64,000 nucleotides of DNA. It comes from GCA-003244245 sp050700115 (lineage in GTDB: Bacteria; Actinomycetota; Actinomycetes; Mycobacteriales; Pseudonocardiaceae). The notes under the pieces were generated by a model, which did no database searches, was not told where the DNA came from, and saw only the letters and a list, made by a program, of their open reading frames with translations. Below, in pieces: positions 15,406 to 23,475 of this stretch (position 1 is the stretch's first letter; the number at the start of each line of letters is the position of its first letter). Made by a program: the position numbers and the translations under genes. The DNA lies in contig JBOHGG010000017.1 in the NCBI GenBank assembly GCA_050700115.1, forward strand, positions 28,454-92,453, read 5' to 3'.

Positions 15406-17159
15406 CCGCGTCGTCGCGGGCACTACTGCCGGTTGCCCCGCGCCCCCGGCTGCGCGCCGCCCTGGGCGAGCTGCTGCGCCCGCACCGGGCTCGTGCCGTG
15501 GCCGCGGTCGTCGCGCTGGTCGCGGGCGCGGCCGTCAGCGTGCTGGCCGCGCCGCTGCTGGGTCGCATCGTCGACCTCGTCGCCCAGGGCGAACCGCCGG
15601 ACGCCGTCACCGGGCCGGCGCTGCTGCTCGTCGCCGTCGCGCTGGGCCAGGGGCTGCTGGCGGTGCTGGGCATCATGCTGGTCGCTCGAGTGGGCGAGAA
15701 CATGCTCGCGCAGCTGCGCGAGCGGTTCGTCTCCCGCGCGCTGGGCCTGCCACTGGAACGGATCGAGGCCGCCGGCTCCGGTGACCTCACCTCCCGGGTC
15801 ACCGCAGACGTCTCGCTGATCGGCGAGGCCGTCCGCGAAGCGATCCCCCTGTTCGCCCAGGCCGCGCTGATCATCGTGCTCACCCTCGTCGGCCTCGCGG
15901 TGCTGGACTGGCGGTTCCTGATGGCCGCGCTGCTCGCCGTCCCGATCCAGGCGCTCACCGCCCGCTGGTACCTACGCCGCTCCACCCCGCTTTACACCGA
16001 GCAGCGGGTGGTGGGCGGCATCCAGCAGCAGCAGTTGCTCGACACCGTCGGCGGGGCCGCCACCGTCCGGGCGTTCCGGCTCGCCGAGCAACACGCCACC
16101 TTGGTCCGCGCGCGGTCGGAGGACGTGGTGAACCTCGCGCTGCGCGTGGTGCGACTGCAGAACCGGTTCTTCGGCCGGCTCAACTTCGCCGAGTTCGTCG
16201 GGGTGGCGGCGGTGCTCACCGCCGGGTTCTTCCTGGTGCGCACCGGGGCAGTGTCCATCGGCACCGCGAGCGCCGCGGCGCTGTACTTCATCAACCTCTT
16301 CGCTCCGATCAACCAGGTGCTGTTTCTGCTCGACACCGCCCAGTCGGCGGCGGCGAGCCTGGCCCGCATCGTCGGCGTCGCGGACCTGCCTGCCGAACGG
16401 CAGCCGGAGCACCCGATGCGCCCGGTCGACGCCGCAGTGCGCATCACCGGCCTCGGCCACGCCTACGTCGACGGGCACGACGTGCTGGACGGCGTCGACC
16501 TCGACATCGCCCCCGGCACCCGGGTGGCCTTGGTGGGCGCCAGCGGGGCCGGCAAGACCACGCTGGCCAAGCTCGTCGCCGGTGTGCACCGGCCGACCCG
16601 GGGCACGGTCTGCATCGGCGGCGCCGCGCTCGACGAGCAGGGCCCGGCCGTGGTCCGCCAGACCGTCGCACTGATCACCCAGGAGGTGCACGTCTTCGCC
16701 GGGCCGCTGGCCGCCGATCTGCGGCTGGCCCGACCACATGCGACCGACGAGGAGCTGCGGGCCGCGCTGGCCGCCGTCGACGCGCTGGGCTGGGCGCAGA
16801 CCCTGCCCGACGGGCTCGACACCGTGGTCGGGACCGGTGGGCACTCGCTGACCGTGGTGCAGGCCCAGCAGCTCGCGCTGGCGCGGCTCGTGCTCGCCGA
16901 CCCACCCGTCGCGATCCTCGACGAGGCCACTGCTGAGGCCGGCAGCTCGGGCGCCCGGGTGCTGGAAGCCGCCGCGCGGCGCGCCCTGGTCGGGCGGACC
17001 GCGCTGCTGGTGGCCCACCGGCTCACCCAGGCCGCCAGTGCGGACACCGTCGTCGTGCTGGAGGCGGGGCGCATGGTGGAGCAGGGAACACATGACGAAC
17101 TCGTCACCGCGGGTGACCGGTATGCCCAGCTGTGGGCTGCCTGGCGGAGCACCCGGTGA
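15402..17159 (+). CDS. Siderophore ABC exporter half-transporter with consensus Walker motifs
   Basis: The 585-residue partner subunit has the exporter membrane domain (residues ~35-330) and a nucleotide-binding domain. Walker A GASGAGKTT lies near residue 379 and Walker B AILDEATAEAG near 503, both intact with the catalytic Glu, plus an H-loop His in LLVAHRL. Its signature is degenerate: SLTVVQAQQ instead of LSGGQ. With the upstream subunit it yields one complete ATP site (its Walker motifs plus the partner's LSGGQ) and one dead site, as in known asymmetric ABC exporters. GTG start, GTGA overlap with the upstream gene. Likely siderophore or precursor export. Confidence 0.88.
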   Translation: MTASSRALLPVAPRPRLRAALGELLRPHRARAVAAVVALVAGAAVSVLAAPLLGRIVDLVAQGEPPDAVTGPALLLVAVALGQGLLAVLGIMLVARVGENMLAQLRERFVSRALGLPLERIEAAGSGDLTSRVTADVSLIGEAVREAIPLFAQAALIIVLTLVGLAVLDWRFLMAALLAVPIQALTARWYLRRSTPLYTEQRVVGGIQQQQLLDTVGGAATVRAFRLAEQHATLVRARSEDVVNLALRVVRLQNRFFGRLNFAEFVGVAAVLTAGFFLVRTGAVSIGTASAAALYFINLFAPINQVLFLLDTAQSAAASLARIVGVADLPAERQPEHPMRPVDAAVRITGLGHAYVDGHDVLDGVDLDIAPGTRVALVGASGAGKTTLAKLVAGVHRPTRGTVCIGGAALDEQGPAVVRQTVALITQEVHVFAGPLAADLRLARPHATDEELRAALAAVDALGWAQTLPDGLDTVVGTGGHSLTVVQAQQLALARLVLADPPVAILDEATAEAGSSGARVLEAAARRALVGRTALLVAHRLTQAASADTVVVLEAGRMVEQGTHDELVTAGDRYAQLWAAWRSTR

Positions 17160-17285
17160 GCTGTTTGGGCGGAATGCTTGTTTCGGGGGGTTAAGTACTT
17201 GAAGCCTGGGTATGGATAGGCAAAGCTAATCAGCCGAATGCTCTGGCGCGTAGTGCGGGGGAACGCCTGGCCCGAAAGGAAACCG

Positions 17286-18353
17286 ATGTCCAGCACACCC
17301 CTCACCGGCGACCGGCGCAGCCTCCCGCGTCCCCGCACGAGCTTTCCGTTGTTCCTCCTGGTGCTGGTCGCGGCCTTGGTCATGACGGCGTGCAGCCGCG
17401 ACGGCAGCACCGCGCCCTCAGCTACGCCCTCCGCCGCTGCACCGCCGGGAGGCTCGGCGCAGGGCTTTCCGGTGACCATCAAGCACGCTCTGGGTTCCAC
17501 CACGATCACCAGCGAGCCACAGCGAGTCGTCACGATCGGCTGGAGCGATCAGGATCCGGTCCTGGCGCTGGGGGTGAAGCCGGTCGGCACCACCGAGTGG
17601 TTCAACGAGCAACCCGGTGCGATCTTCCCCTGGGCGCGTGCGGCGGCCGGTGACGCGAAGCCGGAGATCATATCCACGGCGGGAGAGATCAACTATGAGA
17701 AGGTCGCTGCGGTGCAGCCCGACCTGATCCTGGCGCTGTACGAAGGCCTCGACCAGTCCAAGTACGACACCCTGTCGAAGATCGCTCCGACGGTGGCGCA
17801 CTCACCGGACTTCGACCCGTTCGGCGCGACCTGGCAGGACATGACCTTGACCGCCGGCCGCGCGCTGGGCCGCGAGCAGCAGGCGAGGGACCTGATCGCA
17901 GACGTCGAGGCGAGGTTCGCCAAGCTCCGCGCCGAGCACCCGGAATGGGCGCAGCAGACCATGCTCGTGATGGCCACCGTGGACCAGGGCAGCTACCAGG
18001 TGTTCTCACCCCAGGACCCCAAGGCGCGGTTCTTCGCCGACCTCGGCTTCAAGACGACACCACCGTGGATCTCCGGCCGGGTGCAGGACAACGTGGCCAC
18101 GGTCAGCGCTGAGGAGGCCAGCCTGCTCGACGTCGATCGCCTCGCCTGGACGTCCGACCCGGACACGCTGGATCAGCTCAGAGACGATCCGATCTACAGC
18201 CGCCTCAACGTGGTCCGGGACGGCCGGGTGTCCTACCTGGACTACACCGAGCCCCCGTTCCCCGGCGCCGCGGTAACGTTCAACACCGTGCTGAGCATCC
18301 CCTACGCGCTGGACCTGGTGGTGCCAGAGCTCGAGAAGTCCGGACCGAACTAG
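17286..18353 (+). CDS. Iron-siderophore ABC transporter substrate-binding lipoprotein
   Basis: The 355-residue protein has a lipoprotein signal (FPLFLLVLVAALVMTAC, Cys at about residue 37) and a class III periplasmic-binding fold typical of FepB/CdtB-like proteins: QRVVTIGWSDQDPVLALGVKPVG, then EINYEKVAAVQPDLILALYEGLDQ, and a C-terminal lobe with LDYTEPPFPGAAVTFNTVLSIPYAL. The ATG at 17286 follows a GAAAGGAAA site. It lies downstream of the exporter pair in the same direction and should capture the ferric siderophore at the cell surface. No permease or ATPase for import is present in the window, so those partners must be encoded elsewhere. Confidence 0.88.
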   Translation: MSSTPLTGDRRSLPRPRTSFPLFLLVLVAALVMTACSRDGSTAPSATPSAAAPPGGSAQGFPVTIKHALGSTTITSEPQRVVTIGWSDQDPVLALGVKPVGTTEWFNEQPGAIFPWARAAAGDAKPEIISTAGEINYEKVAAVQPDLILALYEGLDQSKYDTLSKIAPTVAHSPDFDPFGATWQDMTLTAGRALGREQQARDLIADVEARFAKLRAEHPEWAQQTMLVMATVDQGSYQVFSPQDPKARFFADLGFKTTPPWISGRVQDNVATVSAEEASLLDVDRLAWTSDPDTLDQLRDDPIYSRLNVVRDGRVSYLDYTEPPFPGAAVTFNTVLSIPYALDLVVPELEKSGPN

Positions 18354-18361
18354 GGCCGTCC

Positions 18362-18513
18362 TCAAACAGCCCCCCGGACGGCGCGGACGAACCCGCGCAA
18401 CGCCTCGAACCACAACTCGGCGAGCGTGACCTCGTGCTCGCCGAGCAACGCCTCGGGCCACTCCCACGATGCGTGCAGCTCGGGACGCCCGTCGACGGCC
18501 GTCATGATCGAGT
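18362..18513 (-). pseudogene. NRPS epimerisation-domain tail, remnant of a lost NRPS gene
   Basis: A minus-strand frame ending at 18362 finishes with RPELHASWEWPEALLGEHEV, then TLAELWFEALRGFVRA. This aligns with the C-terminal end of the epimerisation domains in the neighbouring NRPS genes (LHASWTWPGGILTEEAVRELAHGWFQALDALV in the large one). Only about 50 residues are recognisable; upstream sequence in the frame has no NRPS similarity and a hairpin repeat lies at 18580. I interpret it as the end of a third NRPS gene, or of a duplicated module, mostly deleted. Confidence 0.65.
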
Positions 18514-18579
18514 CAACTGTGCGGTCTGGGTCGGCTCCAGGGCAGTAGTCGGGCGGGTGTCTGTCGGTGCCGCGGCCCC

Positions 18580-18637
18580 GTGAACTCGACGCCAGCGACG
18601 TCCGGGAGGACTGAAATGTCGCTGGTGTCGAGTTCAC
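18580..18637 (+). repeat. Dispersed 58-bp hairpin repeat, copy 1
   Basis: A 58-bp element starting GTGAACTCGAC and ending GTCGAGTTCAC. The 20-bp arms pair with one mismatch around an 18-nt loop. It shares arms, loop and about 15-20 bp of flank with copy 2 at 40771 and is related to copy 3 at 58025. It lies in the convergent gap between the siderophore-binding protein and the NRPS operon, so it could act as a bidirectional terminator or be a REP/MITE-like mobile element. Confidence 0.85.
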
Positions 18638-18639
18638 GG

Positions 18640-18837
18640 ACAAGCCAGCCAGGGAATATACGTGATCGGGATGGGGGCGCCTGTTAGGGCTCGCTTCGTG
18701 GGGGAAAAACGATGTGCGGGATGTGGCGGAATCTGTGTGATCTGCTGCGGATGGGTCGCCTGCCCGAGTGTTGCCAGTCTGTGGATCTGCGCGACGGGCC
18801 AGAGCTGCTACAGACGTTTTGGGATGAGATCCCGAGC
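18640..18837. other. Non-coding gap downstream of the NRPS operon
   Basis: About 200 bases between the hairpin repeat and the end of the second NRPS gene. No conserved reading frame is visible. It is probably residue of the deletion that left the epimerisation-domain tail. Confidence 0.35.
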
Positions 18838-21800
18838 TCAGACCTCGCCGGTATTTGCTCTGCACCTGTCGGCACTGAGGGACGTGGCGCACATGCCCAA
18901 GGCGTCCAGGGCCCGGAACCAGGTCCGTGCCAGGTCCTGCACCGTCTCTTCGCGCAGCACGCCTGCCGGCCAGGACCAGTAGGAAGTCAGCTCGGAGCCG
19001 TGCGGGTGGTCCTCGATGTGCGCATCGAGGACCATGCAGAAGGCCGTCGGCATATCGGGGTCGGCACTGGCGTCCACCGCCTCCACCTCGGGCGCCTGAG
19101 CCCAGTCCGTTGCCTCGGACGAGTCGTACCGCCCCATATAGTTGAACTCGATCTGCGGCACGACCAGCTCCCCCAGGACTGTCCGGGTACGTGGATTGAG
19201 GTACCGGAGTAATCCGTAGCCCATGCCGTTTTCCGGCAACGCGCGCAGATGGTCCCGGACGCGGGTGATCGCCTGGCGGGCCGCCGGCCCGCCGGCCAGT
19301 GCTTCGTCGAGGTCGATCTCACCGGGGTCGAGGCGCACCGGAAACACATTGGTGAACCAGCCCACCGTGCGGGAGAGGTCCACGCCACCTACCAATTCCT
19401 CTTCACGGCCGTGACCCTCCAATGCGACGACCACACCGGTATCCCCATCGGCACCACTGCCGTTGTAGCGCCGGGCAAGGTCGACCACCGCCAGTGCGAG
19501 CGCGGTCAGCAGGGCGTCATTGACCGTGCTGTCAAAAGCTGCGGGGACCGAGGCCAGCAACGGCGTTGTGCGCTGCACAGGCAGCACGAGTGTCAGCGTC
19601 TGGAGCCTGCCCATCGTGTCCCGTTCAGGATCCAGTGCCCTCTCCACCGGCAGGGATACGCCGCCCGACAACGTCTTCGTCCACAGCGACAGCTCAGCGT
19701 CCCGACCTGGTGCGGCCGCCAGTTCGGTCAGCAGTTGCGACCAACGGCGGAACGAGGTGCCCACCGGCGCCAGTTCTACCGACCCGCCCGTCGCGAGCTG
19801 TGCGTACGCGGCCGCCAGGTCCGGGATCAGAACTCGCCAGGACACCCCGTCGACGACGAGATGATGCACCATGAGCAGCAGCCGTCCGGGAGTATCCGCC
19901 CCGGCGTCGAACCACACGACCTGGAGCATCACCCCCGCGTCCGGATCGAGCCTGCCCAAGGCGCTACGGGCGTGCTCGGTGATCTGCTGCGACACAGCCT
20001 CGCCGCCCAATCCGGCCACGTCGACGCGGCCTATCCACGCGTCGGCCTGCACCGAGCCAGGGGAGCACACGTCCAGCACCCAGTCGCCGATGCCCCCATC
20101 ATCGATGGTGCCGTCTGCTCGGCGCACCAACCGCGCCCGCAGCATGTCATGGTGATCCACCACCGCCCGCATGATTGCCACCAGCCGGTCCCAGGAAAGG
20201 CCGGCCGGGACCTGAAGCACTTCCGCCTGGTTGAAGCCCTTGATGGGGTCGCCCACCTCCCGCAGCCAATGCATGATGGGAGTCAACGGGATCAGCCCCA
20301 CACCGTCGTCGGTCTTCCGGCTTCCTGTCGTTTGCACCTCGGCGACCGTTGCGAGGGCTTCCACGGTCTTATGTTGAAAGACCTGGCGGGGAGTGACGAC
20401 CAGTCCGGCACCGCGCGCTCGGTTGACAAGTTGCATGGCGACAATGCTGTCGCCACCCAGGGCGAAGAAGTCATCTTCAGCGCCAACCGCAGGCACACCA
20501 AGTACCGCGGCGAACGCTTCACACAGGAGTCTCTCTCGGGGCGTTGCCGGAGCCCGTCCACTCACCGCCGCCGTCAGCTCCGGGGATGGCAGCGCCTTGC
20601 GGTCCACCTTGCCGTTGGGTAGCACCGGCAGCCGGTCGAGTATCACGAACGCCGATGGCACCATGTAATCAGGCAAAGCGGCGGCGGTATGGTGCCGCAA
20701 CTCGGCCGCATCCGGCACCGCTGCCTCGGCAGGCACGACGTAAGCCACCAAGCGCTCGACCTGCGGACGGTCCTTCCGTACCAGCACGAGCGATTGAGCG
20801 ACCGCGTCGTGACGGGTCAGCACGGCCTCGATCTCGCCCGGCTCGACCCGGAAACCGCGGATCTTCACCTGGTCATCGGCGCGGCCGACAAACTCGAGAA
20901 CGCCGCCGGTCCGCCACCGAACCAGGTCTCCTGTGCGATACATGCGTGAGCCCGGCAGACCGAACGGGTCGGCCACAAATCGCTCGGCACTCAAACCCGG
21001 CTTGGCCAAGTAGCCACGGGCCAGCTGCGCCCCTCCGATATAAAACTCTCCAGTCGCAGCCGGGGGAACCGGACGCAGGCGCGAGTCCAAGACGTACACT
21101 CTTGTGTTGTCCACGGGTCGGCCGATCATCGGCCGTGCACTGTCACGTACCTGCGCGACGACGGTATCGACGGTGCACTCGGTCGGTCCATAGAAGTTGT
21201 AGCTGTCGATCCCTTCGAGTTTCTGGAGATCGGTCCACAACGACTCGGGGACGGCCTCACCCCCGACGCCGAGAACCGTCAACGGACAACCTCCGTCATC
21301 GAACAGGCCGGCGGCGACAAGCTCGGTCAGGTAGGAGGGGGTCACCTCGATGAAATCGATTTCCTCCTTGATGATCGCCGCCGCCAGCAGTTGCGGATCC
21401 CTGCGGGTCTCGTCCGTGGTCACAACGATTTCGTGACCCTGGAGTATTGCCAGCAGCGGCTGCCATGAGGCATCGAAAGAGAACGACCAGTTGTGCGCCA
21501 CCCGGAGCGGCCGACCTCCCAAGGCGTCAACGGCGGGAGCAAAGAGCGCTCTTTGGTGACTGTGGAGAAGGTTCACCACGTTGCGATGTGGAATCACGAC
21601 GCCCTTGGGTTGACCGGTTGACCCCGAGGTGTAGATGACGTAAGCGGGATTGCGCGGTGACAGCGACTGCCGGCGGTCACTGTCGGTGGGATCAGTGTCG
21701 GAGCACTGGTCGAGTGTCGTGATGACGTCAGGACGGTCCAGGACGATCCCGGGCGCCACGTCCGGCAGGGATCGGGCGATCTCGCTGTTCGTGACCAGCA

Positions 21801-23475
21801 GTGCCGGTCCGGCGTCGCTGAGCGTGGTGGTGATGCGCTCGGCCGGGTAGTCGGGGTCGACGGGCAGGTAGGCGGCTCCCGCTTTCATGACGGCGAGGAG
21901 CGCGACGACGAACTCGACACCGCGGGGTAGGGCCAGGGCGACGATGTGCTCGGGACCTACCCCTCGGGCGATGAGCGCATGCGCCAGCCGGTTGGCGTGG
22001 ACGTTCAGCTCCGCGTAGGTGAGCACGTCGCCCTGACAGACCACTGCGGTCGCATCGGGTGTTTGAGCGACCTGAACCTCGAACAACTGTGGCAGCGTTG
22101 TCTCGGGATACGCCCGAACCGCGCCGTTCCACTCCACCAGGAGCTGATGGCGCTCCTCTGCGGTGAGGATGTCGATGCACCCGATGGGCTGATCGGGGTC
22201 GGCGACCACCGTCTCAAGGATTCGTACAAATCGCCCCACCAGCAGCTCCGCTGCGGCCCGATCGAACAGATCCGGCTGATAGATGAGCTCGAAACCCAGA
22301 CTCGGCCCTGGAAAAGCCACGAAGTCGAGCGGATAGTGGGTGACGGTGTAAATGTCTTCGCCGGTGACCCGCACTCCGGAGGCGGACTCGACCATTTGCC
22401 CGGCGCTGGAGGGGAAGTTCTCGCACACCACCAGAGTGTCGAATAGCTGCTCCACCCCCACCAACCGTTGGATGTCGGCTAATCCGAGATGGTGGTAAGC
22501 CAACAGCTCGACATTCGCAGTCTGCAACCTAGCCAGAGCCTGCGCCATCGAGTCTGACGGTCGCGGTCGGACCCGCACGGGCAAGGTATTGATGAACAAC
22601 CCGACCATGTTCTCCATCCCGGGCACTTCGTCAGGCCGCCCCGAGACCGTGACACCGAAGACCACATCCTCGCGATCGATCAGACGACCCAACAGGATGC
22701 CCCAGGCCATCTGGATTAGCGTGTTGAGCGTTACGTCGAGCCGCCGGATCTGCGTCATCAATGCCGCGGTGAACTCCTCGGTCAGCTCGGTCACCACCTT
22801 GCCGGGAATCAGTGGCCGCCGGTTCCGATCAGCGCCGGCCACCAAAGAGGGCTCGTCCAGCTCAGCCAGCGCCTTACGCCAGGCGGCCTCTGCGGCGGTC
22901 CGGTCCTGCGCCGCCAGCCATGCCAGATAGTCACGGTAGGGCGTGACACGAGGCAACAGCGTCGAGTCTCCACCCTGGGCGTACAGGGCGAACAACTCCT
23001 GCTTGATCAGCGGGAGCGACCAACCGTCCATCAAAATGTGGTGAAAGGTGATGGCGAGGTGGTAGCGCTGCAAACCCAAATGAACCAAGACCCATCGCAT
23101 GAGCGGTGGGCGGGTCACGTCGAACCGTCGTTCTCGCTCCTCGGCCAGGCTGCGGGCCAGCTCGTCGGACCGCACCGCAGAGCTCGACCCGGACAGATCG
23201 ATCTCCCTCCACGGCAACTCGACCCGATGCGGAATCATTGCCACGGAACGACCGGATTTGAGGTGCCGGAACCCGGCCCGCAGATTCGAGTGGCGATCCA
23301 GGAGCGCCTGTCCCGCCACGCGCATCTTCGCCGGATCCAGCGACCCCTCCAGGCCGATACCCACCTGCACCGTGTAGATGTCAGGGCCTTCGTCGTCCAA
23401 CAGGGCGTGGAACAACAATCCCTGCTGTAACGGTGACAGCGGCAGCAACTCCTCGATACCGGAAGGCTTGTTCAT
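18838..23475 (-). CDS. Siderophore NRPS, one module C-A-T-E
   Basis: The 1,545-residue protein has a condensation domain with intact HHILMDG (about residue 147), an adenylation domain with YVIYTSGSTGQPKGV (A3), a carrier domain (LGGDSI, about 1008) and an epimerisation domain with HHLVVDGVSW (about 1206) and GRYDSS. There is no thioesterase. Specificity residues read at the standard positions give D-A-Q-E-G-G-F-V-D-K, which I cannot match to a known substrate. The ATG at 23475 overlaps the stop of the upstream NRPS as ATGA. Its condensation domain follows an epimerisation domain and so should accept a D-configured donor. Length fits C-A-T-E exactly. Confidence 0.9.
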   Translation of the reverse strand: MNKPSGIEELLPLSPLQQGLLFHALLDDEGPDIYTVQVGIGLEGSLDPAKMRVAGQALLDRHSNLRAGFRHLKSGRSVAMIPHRVELPWREIDLSGSSSAVRSDELARSLAEERERRFDVTRPPLMRWVLVHLGLQRYHLAITFHHILMDGWSLPLIKQELFALYAQGGDSTLLPRVTPYRDYLAWLAAQDRTAAEAAWRKALAELDEPSLVAGADRNRRPLIPGKVVTELTEEFTAALMTQIRRLDVTLNTLIQMAWGILLGRLIDREDVVFGVTVSGRPDEVPGMENMVGLFINTLPVRVRPRPSDSMAQALARLQTANVELLAYHHLGLADIQRLVGVEQLFDTLVVCENFPSSAGQMVESASGVRVTGEDIYTVTHYPLDFVAFPGPSLGFELIYQPDLFDRAAAELLVGRFVRILETVVADPDQPIGCIDILTAEERHQLLVEWNGAVRAYPETTLPQLFEVQVAQTPDATAVVCQGDVLTYAELNVHANRLAHALIARGVGPEHIVALALPRGVEFVVALLAVMKAGAAYLPVDPDYPAERITTTLSDAGPALLVTNSEIARSLPDVAPGIVLDRPDVITTLDQCSDTDPTDSDRRQSLSPRNPAYVIYTSGSTGQPKGVVIPHRNVVNLLHSHQRALFAPAVDALGGRPLRVAHNWSFSFDASWQPLLAILQGHEIVVTTDETRRDPQLLAAAIIKEEIDFIEVTPSYLTELVAAGLFDDGGCPLTVLGVGGEAVPESLWTDLQKLEGIDSYNFYGPTECTVDTVVAQVRDSARPMIGRPVDNTRVYVLDSRLRPVPPAATGEFYIGGAQLARGYLAKPGLSAERFVADPFGLPGSRMYRTGDLVRWRTGGVLEFVGRADDQVKIRGFRVEPGEIEAVLTRHDAVAQSLVLVRKDRPQVERLVAYVVPAEAAVPDAAELRHHTAAALPDYMVPSAFVILDRLPVLPNGKVDRKALPSPELTAAVSGRAPATPRERLLCEAFAAVLGVPAVGAEDDFFALGGDSIVAMQLVNRARGAGLVVTPRQVFQHKTVEALATVAEVQTTGSRKTDDGVGLIPLTPIMHWLREVGDPIKGFNQAEVLQVPAGLSWDRLVAIMRAVVDHHDMLRARLVRRADGTIDDGGIGDWVLDVCSPGSVQADAWIGRVDVAGLGGEAVSQQITEHARSALGRLDPDAGVMLQVVWFDAGADTPGRLLLMVHHLVVDGVSWRVLIPDLAAAYAQLATGGSVELAPVGTSFRRWSQLLTELAAAPGRDAELSLWTKTLSGGVSLPVERALDPERDTMGRLQTLTLVLPVQRTTPLLASVPAAFDSTVNDALLTALALAVVDLARRYNGSGADGDTGVVVALEGHGREEELVGGVDLSRTVGWFTNVFPVRLDPGEIDLDEALAGGPAARQAITRVRDHLRALPENGMGYGLLRYLNPRTRTVLGELVVPQIEFNYMGRYDSSEATDWAQAPEVEAVDASADPDMPTAFCMVLDAHIEDHPHGSELTSYWSWPAGVLREETVQDLARTWFRALDALGMCATSLSADRCRANTGEV

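Noticed and set aside
13657..15423. Very long minus-strand open frame continuous with the formyltransferase gene
   Set aside because: It runs antisense to the well-supported ABC exporter gene, is low-complexity Arg/Gly/Gln-rich and has no family features; the formyltransferase starts at 13656.
17213..17231. Iron-box-like GGATAGGCAAAGCTAATCA upstream of the binding lipoprotein
   Set aside because: Few positions agree with the consensus and the dyad is poor, so it was not listed as an operator although its place would make sense.
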